From the NCBI RefSeq assembly GCF_016862795.1, contig NZ_BONQ01000126.1:62001-126000 (forward strand): a stretch of DNA of 64,000 nt, given 5' to 3'. The translations under genes and the position numbers were made by a program. Every line of letters starts with the position of its first letter. The first letter of the stretch is position 1. Positions 1-9,329 of the stretch are shown here, one piece after another. This stretch comes from Dactylosporangium siamense. Lineage in GTDB: Bacteria; Actinomycetota; Actinomycetes; Mycobacteriales; Micromonosporaceae. The notes below the pieces were generated by a model. The model was not told the origin of the DNA, searched no databases, and worked only from the letters and a program-made list of their open reading frames with translations.

Positions 1-1210
1 ACTGTGTCAGGGCCCGGGCCGTGTCCAGCAGGAGCACCGCTCGGCGCTCCGGTACCGCCATCTGTTGCAGGTCAACGGTTTGCGCGAGACTCACGGCTGT
101 TCCGGCGTCACCCAGCTCTACCGCGGCCGCTACCCGATGCGCAAGCACGTTCGTTGCGCTGAAAGCCGTCCACCGGGCATTGCCGTCGATGCCGACGTGC
201 CTCGCCGCAGTTGCGGCTTCATTGAGCAGTGCACCCGCGCGTTCGCGCTGCTCCGCACGAGCGGCGGCGATCGCGCCGCGGAGCAGCAGCGCTCCGTACA
301 CGGAAAGCTCCTGCTGCGACCGCATGCCGACGTCGTCCGCCAGCCGCGCAGCTGCCGTGGCGGCGACCTCGGCTGCCTGCGCAGGATGGCCCGCGGCCAG
401 GAGACCGTGCACGACGGCGCGGACGCTGCTGGCGACGGCTAGCGGCTCGCCGCTGGCTCGCGCGGCGGCGATGCTGCGTTCCGCGGCGACAGCCGCCAAG
501 GACGGTTCGTCGGACTTCAGCAGCAGGCCGCTCGCCACCTGATATGCCTCTGCAGTGAGCACCGCCAGCAGGGCGTCGCCAGAGATCGTCTGCGCCACGG
601 CTGAAAGGGCCGTCAACGCCGAGGGCAGGTCCCGCAGCGCTTGTCCATAGCAACCGTGTTGATACGCGCGGCGAACCTTCGCGACCACAGCCGCAGTCTG
701 ATCAAGATCGAAGGTGGTAGCGGACTCGCCGCCAGGTGCTGCACCGAATGGAGATGCGACGGCAGCAACCAGGCTGCCGAGGATGACGCGTCGGCGCACG
801 TCGGTCTCCTCCGCGTTCCCGATGTCGGCGAGTGACTCCTTCCCACGGTAGAGACGGTCTGCGCCGGCGGCCAGCCGCGGCACGTCGGGCGGTGGAAGGA
901 GCACGTCCTCGCCCTCCGTCGGCACGAACCACAGCAGGTCCTTGGGAATGCGGAGCAACCGCGCCCAGAAGGCGAGCCGATCGAGTTGCTGATCCGCGGC
1001 TTGGCGTTCCAGGCGGCTGATCTGGGCCTGGGTCAGGCTGGCCCATCTCGCTACGACGGTTTGAGGAATCGGGGTGCCGTGGTGCGGATGGTGACGGTAG
1101 GCACCGATGAGCCGGCCCATGTGCCGGTCGCGTATTGCCTCAACAATCGGAGGGTGATCCCAAAACGATCGGGGCACCGCAGGAGGATGCCGGCGGTCGA
1201 CGGTCGTCAT
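1..1210 (-). CDS. XRE-type helix-turn-helix regulator with long C-terminal helical region (partial)
   Basis: The minus frame is open from an ATG at 1210 to the left edge, so at least 403 residues are present and the C-terminus lies outside the window. The N-terminus carries a helix-turn-helix with the recognition motif SLTQAQISRLERQ near residues 52-64. After it comes an alanine-rich helical region (for example AEVAATAAARLADDVG) of the TPR-like kind seen in many actinobacterial XRE regulators, which are thought to sense a ligand or peptide. The start is the first in-frame ATG; a GTG at 1177 is an alternative, and neither has a good ribosome site. It is transcribed away from the small gene at 1483. 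The DNA-binding role is confident; its target is unknown. Confidence 0.8.
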   Translation of the reverse strand, partial: MTTVDRRHPPAVPRSFWDHPPIVEAIRDRHMGRLIGAYRHHPHHGTPIPQTVVARWASLTQAQISRLERQAADQQLDRLAFWARLLRIPKDLLWFVPTEGEDVLLPPPDVPRLAAGADRLYRGKESLADIGNAEETDVRRRVILGSLVAAVASPFGAAPGGESATTFDLDQTAAVVAKVRRAYQHGCYGQALRDLPSALTALSAVAQTISGDALLAVLTAEAYQVASGLLLKSDEPSLAAVAAERSIAAARASGEPLAVASSVRAVVHGLLAAGHPAQAAEVAATAAARLADDVGMRSQQELSVYGALLLRGAIAAARAEQRERAGALLNEAATAARHVGIDGNARWTAFSATNVLAHRVAAAVELGDAGTAVSLAQTVDLQQMAVPERRAVLLLDTARALTQ

Positions 1211-1482
1211 CGGAATGCACGCGCTGCAGCGCGGACCGGGATTGTCGCGCGCCAAGCGGGAATGACAACGGACGCAACGACGATCGTTCGTGGAGGACAC
1301 GCCATATCACCTCCGCCTGCACGATTTGGACTGCGGCGCGACCGGTATACGCATCACGCATATAGACCATACCCGTATCGCATCATCAAAATGTTCCTAG
1401 GTGCCCAACCCTGGTGGTGCGGATACACCATCGCTACCGGCTGGCACGAAAGCTGCCGGAACCACCGACGACGGGAACAGTC
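1211..1482. other. Divergent intergenic region
   Basis: This lies between the XRE regulator (minus) and the hypothetical gene at 1483 (plus), so both promoters are probably here. The stretch 1330-1410 is less GC-rich than its surroundings. I see no convincing palindrome or -35/-10 pair. Confidence 0.4.
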
Positions 1483-1968
1483 ATGAGCGCGGGATTCACA
1501 ACAGCCACCAGGCAACACGATCTTGAGTTTGCGTTCCTGTGCTTGGAAGCGGCAGTCGATCTGGTGCCGCTCATCTCGACCGTTATCGAGGACCACGACG
1601 GCAGGGTGGTCGTCACCCGCGACGTTGTCGATTGCTGGCTCGCACTCCCCATCGCCATGCGTGCCGCGTACGACATCAAGCGGCTGCCGACTGCGCCGAG
1701 CTTCACCGGACGTCCGCCGGTCCCCGCGTTGAGCCGCTTCGTGGGTGACTACGTCGACGTGATTGACGAGTCATGGATTCCGGATAGCGTCGATCCGCAT
1801 GCCGTCGACTTCGACACCGGCGAGCGCCTGCACCGGCACGCGTGGCGTCGTCATGAACGTCAAATTCGCGAGCGTCTTGCTGCGCACCGCGGCCCGGACG
1901 AGCAGTTCATACGCAAACTGGCGCGTCCCGTCGACTTCACCGGCGATGGCTGGCCCTCCAAGACCTGA
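1483..1968 (+). CDS. Hypothetical protein, 161 aa
   Basis: The frame opens at 1414, but the ATG at 1483 (protein start MSAGFTTATR) is more likely because the preceding codons look non-coding. The protein is acidic and charged, with no signal peptide, no membrane segment and no domain I recognise. It has a hydrophobic core (FAFLCLEAAVDLVPL near residues 17-31) and an Arg/His-rich stretch near residues 112-125. It lies divergently from the XRE regulator, so the two may be linked; XRE regulators in actinomycetes are often paired with a small protein of unknown role. No function is proposed. Confidence 0.55.
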   Translation: MSAGFTTATRQHDLEFAFLCLEAAVDLVPLISTVIEDHDGRVVVTRDVVDCWLALPIAMRAAYDIKRLPTAPSFTGRPPVPALSRFVGDYVDVIDESWIPDSVDPHAVDFDTGERLHRHAWRRHERQIRERLAAHRGPDEQFIRKLARPVDFTGDGWPSKT

Positions 1969-2050
1969 GCAGGTCCGAACGAGGCGGGCGCTGATCGTGG
2001 TGGGGCATGTGGTGCCATGAGGTGATGGTGGCCGGTTGCCTCGCATTGAG

Positions 2051-2585
2051 CTACGGCAGCTGGGCCTCACATCGAGGGTCAGCTAGCTGCAGCAACCAGT
2101 CCGGAAAGTAGGAGCCCTGCCGCAGCTTCGGGATGGCGAGCTCGACGGTGAGGCTGTTGCGTTTTGGATGGTCGATGGAGCCGGACCGGTCAGGGCAGTG
2201 TTGGATATCGGTCGTGGCGAACGGGAATGGCAGACAAGCTCGACCCGCAACGCAAGCCGGCACGCTGCCTGAGCGCCAGCGCCGCAGTCCGCACCCCGAC
2301 CAAATACACCAGCCGCCGGCACTACCCGCGTCACCTCTCGCCGGCCCAAAACGCAACAGCCTCCGTGCCGGCGCGGGTGTCCCAGTCCCGGTGCCGGTAG
2401 CCGTTGCACTGGTTGGTCCGCTCGTCGCTGCGCTCACCATACGGCGCGCCGCAGGCCGCGTCGGCTTCGGCGGACATGAGCGCCTCGGCGAAGGTCTTCA
2501 CCATCGAACGCAGCAGATCGGGTGACGCCGAGCCGAGTTCCTCACGCAGGAACCGGCCAACGTCCACACTCTTGGGTGCGGTCAT
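2051..2585 (-). pseudogene. Decayed IS256-family transposase, N-terminal remnant interrupted by a small element
   Basis: From an ATG at 2585 the minus strand encodes the N-terminus of an IS256-type (mutator) transposase, including FLREELGSASPDLL, CNGYRHRDWDTRAGT and, after an interruption, VELAIPKLRQGSYFPDWLL. A full IS256 transposase has about 400 residues with a DDE catalytic core; only about 100 remain and the core is absent. Between RAGT and the next recognisable residues lies a 214-bp insert with terminal inverted repeats, annotated separately. After PDWLL the similarity stops and the frame ends at 2051, so the copy was also truncated on that side. It cannot encode an active enzyme. Confidence 0.8.
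2150..2363. mobile_element. MITE-like 214-bp element with perfect 18-bp terminal inverted repeats
   Basis: The left end GAGGCTGTTGCGTTTTGG (2150-2167) and the right end CCAAAACGCAACAGCCTC (2346-2363) are exact reverse complements. The element sits inside the IS256 transposase reading frame, between the codons for RAGT and VELAIP, which defines both borders. The interior has no gene-sized open frame that I recognise. At most 2-3 bp flanking both ends could be a target duplication, and it is imperfect. These are the properties of a non-autonomous miniature element, perhaps mobilised by an IS5- or IS630-like transposase; that family is a guess. Confidence 0.75.
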
Positions 2586-2977
2586 CGCTTGATCTCTCCT
2601 TCGGTACTTTCGCCAGTTCGAAGGATCAAGCGGTGACCGTCTCCATCTCCTCAACCACCTCAGAGGTGGGCGATTCGTACACCACTCCCGTGGACGTGAC
2701 CCGCCGGGCGCCTGGGTTCACTTGGCCGGCACACAGATCTCTGCCCGCCGGCAAGCGCGAGCGATGCCGCCCGCCGGCACCGGCTGGCTGAACGCTTTTC
2801 TGGACTGGTCGCCCGTGCTGGTCACCCATCTGCGTCCGACGCGTAGGAAGGGGGAGGTTGCGCGAGACCACCGAAGCCGAGGAACCGCAAGAGTACGTCT
2901 GCGTCGCCGAGGCTCGAGCCGCGGCGTGATGGCGGGGCTCGGGGTAGCGTAGAAGTATCCGATCTTTCGGAGGGAAT
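2586..2977. other. Gap between IS256 remnant and monooxygenase
   Basis: No gene is supported here. The stretch near 2670-2705 (containing GTACACCACTCCCGTGG) could be the outer end of the IS256 copy, because such elements carry similar terminal sequences, but no partner repeat was found. The last 40 bp hold the monooxygenase ribosome site. Confidence 0.35.
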
Positions 2978-4120
2978 ATGCCGAAGCGGACAGAACTCTT
3001 GGTGATCGGTGCGGGACCGTACGCGTACTCGGCCGCTGCCTTTGCTCGTGACAACGGAATCGACACTCACATCGTCGGCCATTCGATGGCCTTCTGGCGT
3101 GAGCAGATGCCGGCTGACATGTTCTTGCGCTCGGGTCCTGACTGGCACCTCGACGCAGGCGGCAACTACACCTTCAAGGCCTTCTTCGAGGACCGAGGGA
3201 TGCGACCCGAGGACTTCGACCCGATTCCGATCGCTATCTTCATCGACTACGCGGAGTGGTTCCGTCAGCGCACGTCGCTCGAAGTCGACGAACGGATGGT
3301 CACCGACCTAACCAAACCGAGCGGGATCTTTCTCGCAAACCTGGACGACGGCTCGACGATCACAGCGGAAAAGGTTATTGCCGCCCCGGGCATGTGCTAC
3401 TTCGCCAACCTCCCGCACTGGCACGAGGACGTACCGCCGACACTCCGATCACATACCAGCGAGCTTGTCACCTTCGAGGATCTCGCCGCCGCCCGTGTCG
3501 CCATTGTCGGAGGGCGGCAGAGCGCCTACGAGTGGGCAGCGCTGCTGTGCGACCGGCGCGCCGAGCAGGTGCACGTGGTGCATCGCCATCCCATTCCGGA
3601 GTTCGCCAAGGTCAGCTGGTCCTTCATGGACCCATACATCGATCAAACGCTGGCACAGCGGGGATGGTGGCGCCGACGCTCTGCGGAGGAACAACAGAGG
3701 ATCGCCGGCGAATTCTGGCGAGCTGGCCGCTTCACCCTCGAGCCCTGGCTCCTCCCACGCCTCGCCACGGAGGTTGTCACCAGCCATCCCCATTGCGCGG
3801 TCATCGACGTGACGCCCGGTGATCAAGATGTGCGGCTTCAGCTCTCCGATCAGACAACGCTGATCGCGGACCATGTGATCTTCGCATGCGGCTACAAGGC
3901 AGACCTATCTCGCATCCCCTACCTGCACAGCGTCTCGCACCAAGTGAGGACGACAGATGGTTTCCCCGACCTGACCGAGGGCTTCGAAACATCGCTGGCG
4001 GGTCTCTACGTGATCGGCTTCGCCTCCACCCGCGACTTCGGCCCCTTCTACGGTTTTACTAAGGGCTGCCCGTCATCCGCGCGCATCGCAGTCGACGAAC
4101 TGATGCGCTGCGCCGCTTGA
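2978..4120 (+). CDS. FAD/NADPH-dependent flavin monooxygenase-like oxidoreductase
   Basis: This 380-residue protein has two dinucleotide-binding folds. The FAD site is GAGPYAYSAA at residues 11-20, a variant of GxGPxGxxxA in which the second glycine is Tyr-Ala. The second site, VGGRQSAYEWA near residues 177-187, matches the NADPH motif GGxQSA of flavin N-hydroxylases and flavin monooxygenases. A late motif FACGYKADL resembles the conserved ATGY of that superfamily. The start has a good ribosome site (CGGAGGGAAT-ATG). Such enzymes hydroxylate amines or other soft nucleophiles, or act in Baeyer-Villiger oxidation; the substrate cannot be read here. The gene stands alone, with no siderophore genes beside it. 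Confidence 0.8.
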   Translation: MPKRTELLVIGAGPYAYSAAAFARDNGIDTHIVGHSMAFWREQMPADMFLRSGPDWHLDAGGNYTFKAFFEDRGMRPEDFDPIPIAIFIDYAEWFRQRTSLEVDERMVTDLTKPSGIFLANLDDGSTITAEKVIAAPGMCYFANLPHWHEDVPPTLRSHTSELVTFEDLAAARVAIVGGRQSAYEWAALLCDRRAEQVHVVHRHPIPEFAKVSWSFMDPYIDQTLAQRGWWRRRSAEEQQRIAGEFWRAGRFTLEPWLLPRLATEVVTSHPHCAVIDVTPGDQDVRLQLSDQTTLIADHVIFACGYKADLSRIPYLHSVSHQVRTTDGFPDLTEGFETSLAGLYVIGFASTRDFGPFYGFTKGCPSSARIAVDELMRCAA

Positions 4121-4392
4121 TCGATCAGGGCCAAGATGAGTGCTGCGTCGAGCGGACAGACCCCATGCCGCCGATCGGGCACTGCGGCTCGCCATCGATC
4201 GTCACGCTTCGTAAACCGCTCAGGCCCGCCCTGACCCACGGTCCGCTGCACGCTCGTGCTTGATATGCAGGTAATCCTGGTTCACCTTCAGTGTGTTGAC
4301 GCTGGTAGGTCGGGCAGAGGGGTTATGGCGTGCTGGCCGGCCGTTTCGTGCTCATGCCGATGAGCGAGCACGTGATCATGGCGAGCATCTCC
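4121..4392. other. Convergent intergenic region with a small palindrome
   Basis: This lies between the converging monooxygenase and mannosidase genes. A 16-bp inverted repeat, GCTCATGCCGATGAGC (4350-4365), sits about 30 bp beyond the mannosidase stop and could be a weak terminator, although no U-tract follows. The minus strand near 4260-4310 reads VNTLKVNQDYLHIKHE, possibly the tail of a lost gene. Confidence 0.35.
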
Positions 4393-7300
4393 CTACGAGG
4401 CAGGGGCTGGCCGATCGAGCCGGCCGGCGACGCCATCGCCTTCGCCGGGTCGAATGATGATGCGAACCGGTTCGGCGTAGGTGATGTGCCCGTAGGCGCA
4501 GATCTTGGGCTGGGCCCAGAACTCCCCGGGCGGCGTAGCAGCCGGGACGGCGACGTCGAACTCGACGGACGCCGTGGAGCCGGCTTCGATGGTGAAGCTG
4601 CGGGTCGGGCTGCTCATCAGTGGCCAGATGTGGTGCGGGGTGATGAGCTCGACGTGCCCGCGCAGTGGTGTACGGAGTGTGTGAGCCACCTGTACGCGCA
4701 CGCGGCTTCGCGTCCCCGGGGTCAGCGTCAGCTGCTGGGCCTCGCTGCGCGCGCGCAGCAGCGGCTCGGGCGCGGGCTGGCCCACGGGCACGATGAGCAC
4801 GTCCTGCAGGTCCTGGCCCTGGTGGTTGATGCTCGCCGCGACCGCGTACCAGCCGGGCGCGGCGGCCGCGGGAGCCGTGACGGTGATCGGCACGCTGAGG
4901 TGGCCACCCGCCTTGACGGTCACGGGTAACGATCGAGGCGTGGCGACCCAGCCGTCCGGCGCGGTGACGACCAGGTTCCCGCCGTAGCCGGCGTCGGTGT
5001 TGTCGCTGACGATCTGCGCGCGCAGCCGCACGGCCGCCGCGTTGCCGTCGTTCGGCGGCTCGTCGTCCGGTCGGAGGGTGAGCGTGACGGGCAGGTTACC
5101 CATGGGCGCGGGGCCGCAGTTGTGCAGCCAATAGCGGGTGAACACGGGCTGGACCGCTTCGCTGCTCGCAACGAGCGCTGTTCGGCCCCGCTCGGCGCGG
5201 GCCGGTGACAGGGCGAGAGACGTGATCCGGTACCCCTCGACGTCGACGTATGCGTGCCTGCCGTCGTGCTCGAGGGGTGCGCCCTCGCGGTCGAGCAGGT
5301 CGGTGACCGCGGCCGTGGTGATGCCGCCGGCGAGGCGGATCGCGACGCTGCCGGAGCGGCCGTGGGGCTCGTAGCCGCGGACGATCAGGCTGTCGCACGC
5401 GTCGGCGGGCGCCGCGGAGCCGGCGGCGAGCGGATCCCAGCGCGGCTTGACCGCGGTGACGACGAAATTCTCGGCCGGCTCGACGTTCAGCAGGGATCCG
5501 GTCGCGGGCAGTGGCCCGTCGGTGGCCGGCGCGACGGTTGCGGCCAGGGGATGGTTGACGCACTGCCCGGCGGCGGTGAACCCCGCGGTGCGCCATCCAC
5601 CGGGCCCGCTCACCAGGTGGTACTCGAAGCGCCTGCTGGTGTGGTGCTGGAAGCTGCGCCCGCCCGGTGCGTTGCGATCCGGCATGTTGATCGCGGTTCC
5701 GGTGGGCCAGCCGGTGCAGGCGCGGGCCAGTGACATGTTCAGCGTGCCGTCGGGCTCGACCGCGAAGCCGGGGGTACCGCGGTTGAGCAGGGCGACGGTG
5801 TAGTCCTCAACCGTGCTCTCGTTGTGGTGCAGCGCCAACGGCTGCGTGACGTGGACGTTCGCGTCGCGGAGGTCATCGACGAGATCGGTCACGGCCCAGT
5901 GCTCGGCCTGCGCGTCGGTGCCGGCGATCAGCAGCACCGGCAGATCGCGGATCGGGCGCACGTCGGCGCCCGGCCGCCACACCTCGCCGAGCGGACGTTC
6001 GGCCGGAATCCACAGGCGTGCGGTGCCGGTGGCCTCGAGCTGAGCGGCCAGCTCGGCGGCGATCGGCGCCGGCGCCCGGTCGAGGAGCTCGGCGACGAAT
6101 CCGTTGCGTTGCGGGGTGCCGACCGCGACTCGGCAGTCGGGCAGGTTGGTGTCGGTGTCCAGCGCGCCGTAACGGTTGCCCGTCGCGGTCGTCACGGTGG
6201 CGGTGACACCGGCCCGGGCCAGTCCGACCGCGAGGCGCCGGGTCGAGGGCATGCCCTGATCGCCGTCGGGGACGACGATCTCGGCGATCGACACCGCCCG
6301 GGAACGCTCGCCGCGCTGTTGTGGATCGTGCAGGTGGACGGTCAGCGCCGCCCCGAGGCCGAACCACCGGTGCGCCGTGTTGTCCAGAGTCCGGGGATGC
6401 TCCGCGGCGTCCGCGTCGAGCAGTGCGTAGCCGCGGCCGATGACAGCGGCCGCGGTCTCGCTGATGGGCATGCCGCCCGGGATGTCGCAGGGGATACGCA
6501 CGCGCAGGAGCCGGTCGGTGTCGGCGAACCCGTCGACGGACGTGGCGAAGTCGATCCGGTCGATGCCGTGCCACAGCGTGGTGTACTGCGTGTAGCGGCA
6601 TCCGTCGACGTCCGCGGTCGCGACGATCCGTTCGCCGATCGGGCAGCGTTCGACGGTGACGGCGGCTGCCGTGTTCGAGCTGCGCCAGACGACGTCGCGC
6701 GGGAGCAGGTGCCACGGGCCTTCGCCGAATTCCGGATGGTCGGCGTGTTCGGCGACGCAGACCAGGTCGTTGCCCACCCGGCCCGGCGGGAGAATGTCCC
6801 GGCCAGAGGTGAGGTCGGTGATCTCGGTCAGCGCGCCGCCCCGCCCGGGATCCGTGCGGAGCCGGTAGCGGTCGTTGGCGATGCTCGTCGTCTCGACGGG
6901 CCGCCACGCGGACGCCGACGGCTCGGGGGCGCCGGGCCGCAGGCGGTAGGTGCGGTAGCCCATCGACGGCACGTCGCGCGCGACCCACCGCAGCTGCACC
7001 CGGCCGGGCCGCCCGTCGGAGGCGTGCTCGAGGGCCTCAGCTAGGTACGGGACCGGGGCTCCGGCGTCATCGGTGAGCGTGACCCCTGCGGCGTGGTCGA
7101 GCTCGATCTCCAGGGTGACGGTGTCGGTCCGGGTGTACGCCAGGGGATTGAACACCACGACCGCGGTGCCCTCTCCGCGGGTGTCGACGTGGCGGGCCAG
7201 ATGCCGGCGGGCCGCTCGGTCGACGTCGGCGGCCAGGTCGTGCGCCTCGCGCCAGCCCGCGACCAGGTCGAGATAGACCTGGTCGGACTGGGTCCCGGTG

Positions 7301-8442
7301 ACCGCGTCGTGGTGCGCGCCGAACAGCAGCAGCCGCCACGCCTTGTCGACGGCCGCGGCGGGGTAGGCCGCGCCGTGCAGTGCGGCGAAGGTGGCCCATT
7401 TCTCGGCGTCCAGCAGCAGCCCCTCCACCAGGCGGTGGGCCTGCTTGGTGTCGATCGCGGTGACGTCCTTGCCGGTGTAGATCGGGTTCATGTCGCGGGT
7501 CTGCGGCGTCGGGTGTACGCCCCTCGCGGCGAGCTCGCCGCGGACGGCGGCGAAGAAGTCGCGCGGCAGGCCGTAGCGCAGCCGCACGTGCGGGTAGCGC
7601 TCGGTCCAGGCCGCGCGCAGCTCGGTGACCCACCGCATGGGAGGGCTGAAGTCGCTGCCCATCGGAATCATGACGTGGTGGGTCGCGGCGGCCGGCCGGA
7701 GCGCGGTGAACAGCTCGTGCAGCTCCGCCGCCGCAGTCTGCGGGTCCTGGGCGGCGTCGAGGCTGAAGCCCGCCGAGTAATGACCGGCCATGTAGTGGGT
7801 GAGCAGGCCGTCGCCGCCGGGCGACACCCATTCGAACTCGGTGTGGAACTGGACCGGCGCGAACGGCTTGCGATGTTCGCGGATGTTCCAGCTGGTCAAC
7901 ATGGGTCCCCACTGGTGGTAGGGGCCACGGGCGAAGGCGATCGAGGTCAGCCCGGCGCCGGACATCACCTGCGCGAACTGCGGATCGTGGCCGAACACGT
8001 CCAGCTGCCATGCGGTGGACGGGACGCCTCCGACGACGTTGCGCTGGAATCCGACGCCGTGCACGGCGTTGCGGATCGTCGTCTCGATGCCGGTGAGGTT
8101 GGTGTTGGGTTCGTTGTAGGTGCCGCCGACCAGCTCCAGCCGGCCTCCCGCGATCAGCCGGCGGATGAACGCGCGATCCTCGGGATACGTGTCCCAGTAC
8201 GGCTTGAGGTAGTCGACCTCGGCGAGGACCACGCTGTACTGCGGGTCTTCGCGCATCTTCGCCAGGTGCGCCTTGACGAGGCTGAACGCGCTGTGGCCGG
8301 GCCACGCGAAGCGCGCCTCGCCCGAGTCGTCGGCGGGCGCTTGGTCCTGCGGCCGATCCCAGGTCTGGGTGTACGCGGACTGGGTGTTCCACCACACCGG
8401 GTCGTAGTGGAAGTGCGGGATGAGCCAGACGGTCCAGTTCAT
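4393..8442 (-). CDS. Glycoside hydrolase family 38 alpha-mannosidase
   Basis: The product has 1349 residues and starts at the ATG at 8442, whose first four bases overlap the stop of the upstream permease; the longer frame upstream is an artefact. The N-terminus (IPHFHYDPVWW, residues 8-18) holds the zinc ligands His12 and Asp14 of GH38. WQLDVFGHD holds the likely nucleophile Asp148. GH38 enzymes are zinc-dependent retaining alpha-mannosidases. The middle is the usual beta-sandwich region, and the C-terminus adds a NEW3-like beta domain (near NLVVTAPDGWVATPR), which makes the protein longer than most bacterial members. No signal peptide is present, so it should hydrolyse mannosides in the cytoplasm after import by the ABC transporter of the same operon. 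Confidence 0.92.
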   Translation of the reverse strand: MNWTVWLIPHFHYDPVWWNTQSAYTQTWDRPQDQAPADDSGEARFAWPGHSAFSLVKAHLAKMREDPQYSVVLAEVDYLKPYWDTYPEDRAFIRRLIAGGRLELVGGTYNEPNTNLTGIETTIRNAVHGVGFQRNVVGGVPSTAWQLDVFGHDPQFAQVMSGAGLTSIAFARGPYHQWGPMLTSWNIREHRKPFAPVQFHTEFEWVSPGGDGLLTHYMAGHYSAGFSLDAAQDPQTAAAELHELFTALRPAAATHHVMIPMGSDFSPPMRWVTELRAAWTERYPHVRLRYGLPRDFFAAVRGELAARGVHPTPQTRDMNPIYTGKDVTAIDTKQAHRLVEGLLLDAEKWATFAALHGAAYPAAAVDKAWRLLLFGAHHDAVTGTQSDQVYLDLVAGWREAHDLAADVDRAARRHLARHVDTRGEGTAVVVFNPLAYTRTDTVTLEIELDHAAGVTLTDDAGAPVPYLAEALEHASDGRPGRVQLRWVARDVPSMGYRTYRLRPGAPEPSASAWRPVETTSIANDRYRLRTDPGRGGALTEITDLTSGRDILPPGRVGNDLVCVAEHADHPEFGEGPWHLLPRDVVWRSSNTAAAVTVERCPIGERIVATADVDGCRYTQYTTLWHGIDRIDFATSVDGFADTDRLLRVRIPCDIPGGMPISETAAAVIGRGYALLDADAAEHPRTLDNTAHRWFGLGAALTVHLHDPQQRGERSRAVSIAEIVVPDGDQGMPSTRRLAVGLARAGVTATVTTATGNRYGALDTDTNLPDCRVAVGTPQRNGFVAELLDRAPAPIAAELAAQLEATGTARLWIPAERPLGEVWRPGADVRPIRDLPVLLIAGTDAQAEHWAVTDLVDDLRDANVHVTQPLALHHNESTVEDYTVALLNRGTPGFAVEPDGTLNMSLARACTGWPTGTAINMPDRNAPGGRSFQHHTSRRFEYHLVSGPGGWRTAGFTAAGQCVNHPLAATVAPATDGPLPATGSLLNVEPAENFVVTAVKPRWDPLAAGSAAPADACDSLIVRGYEPHGRSGSVAIRLAGGITTAAVTDLLDREGAPLEHDGRHAYVDVEGYRITSLALSPARAERGRTALVASSEAVQPVFTRYWLHNCGPAPMGNLPVTLTLRPDDEPPNDGNAAAVRLRAQIVSDNTDAGYGGNLVVTAPDGWVATPRSLPVTVKAGGHLSVPITVTAPAAAAPGWYAVAASINHQGQDLQDVLIVPVGQPAPEPLLRARSEAQQLTLTPGTRSRVRVQVAHTLRTPLRGHVELITPHHIWPLMSSPTRSFTIEAGSTASVEFDVAVPAATPPGEFWAQPKICAYGHITYAEPVRIIIRPGEGDGVAGRLDRPAPAS

Positions 8443-9329
8443 GCCTTCACGGCCCCCTGCATGATCCCGCCGATGATCTGCTTGCCGAGGAAGAGGAACA
8501 CCAGCAGCACCGGAGCCGTGCTGATCAGGGTTCCCGCGAGCACGAGCGAGTAGTCCATGTAGTAGCCACCGGCCAGTGTGGACAGTGCCACCTGGGTGGT
8601 CGGGTTGCCCTGGCCCAGGGCCAGCAGGGGCCAGAAGAAGTCGTTCCAGGCGTTCATGAAGGTGAACAGCGCGAGCACCGCGGCGACGGGTCGCGCCGCC
8701 GGCAGCACGACGTGCCAGTACAGCCGGTGCGTCGAGCATCCATCCATCCGGCCGGCCTCCAGCAGCGCGGTGGGCAGCGCATCGGAGAGGTACTGGCGCA
8801 CCAGGAAGACGCCGAAGGCCGACGTGGCCGCCGGAACGATGACCGCCTGCAGGTGTCCGGTCCAGCCCAGCCACTGCGACATCATGATGTACAGCGGGAT
8901 GATGCCCAGCTGGGCCGGCACCATCATCGTCACCAGGAGGATCCCGAGCAGGGCGTTGCTGCCGCGGAAGCGCAGCTTGGCGAAGGCGAAGCCGGCCAGC
9001 GTGCTCGTGAGCACCACGCAGACCGTGATCAAGGTCGCGACGATGATCGAGTTGAGCAGGGCGAGGCCGAAGTTCGCCTGCGTGTACGCCTGCTGCAGGT
9101 TGGCCCACAGGTGCGTGCCGGGCAGCAGCTTCGGCGGCCAGCTGCCCGCCGCGGAGTTGTCGTTGGACGCCGCGACGAGCGACCAGTACAGCGGGAACGC
9201 CGACACCGCGGCGATGATGCCCAGCAGTACGTAGGTCCTCGTTCCGGCGCGGCGCTGTGCCGGCGCGGCAGCCCTCTGGCCGGGGCGGCGGCCGCCGGTC
9301 ATGGCACGGGAGACCGGTATCAGGGTCAT
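8439..9329 (-). CDS. Sugar ABC transporter permease, MalG-type
   Basis: This 296-residue protein has an N-terminal membrane helix (TYVLLGIIAAVSAFPLYWSL) and five more hydrophobic segments. The conserved EAA loop of sugar permeases reads LLEAGRMDGCSTHRLYWHVVLP, where EAGRMDG contacts the ATPase. It is the second membrane subunit of a CUT1 carbohydrate importer. It overlaps its partner permease upstream and the mannosidase downstream by four bases each (ATGA), so translation of the three is probably coupled. No ATP-binding subunit is encoded nearby, so a shared MsiK-type ATPase from elsewhere is likely, as is common in actinomycetes. Confidence 0.93.
   Translation of the reverse strand: MTLIPVSRAMTGGRRPGQRAAAPAQRRAGTRTYVLLGIIAAVSAFPLYWSLVAASNDNSAAGSWPPKLLPGTHLWANLQQAYTQANFGLALLNSIIVATLITVCVVLTSTLAGFAFAKLRFRGSNALLGILLVTMMVPAQLGIIPLYIMMSQWLGWTGHLQAVIVPAATSAFGVFLVRQYLSDALPTALLEAGRMDGCSTHRLYWHVVLPAARPVAAVLALFTFMNAWNDFFWPLLALGQGNPTTQVALSTLAGGYYMDYSLVLAGTLISTAPVLLVFLFLGKQIIGGIMQGAVKA

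Noticed and set aside
5824..7044. 406-codon plus frame opposite the mannosidase
   Set aside because: Antisense shadow of the GH38 gene.
8443..9108. N-terminal extension of the mannosidase frame to 9108
   Set aside because: The extension overlaps the permease gene in another frame and has no domain; the GH38 motif IPHFHYDPVWW begins right after the ATG at 8442.
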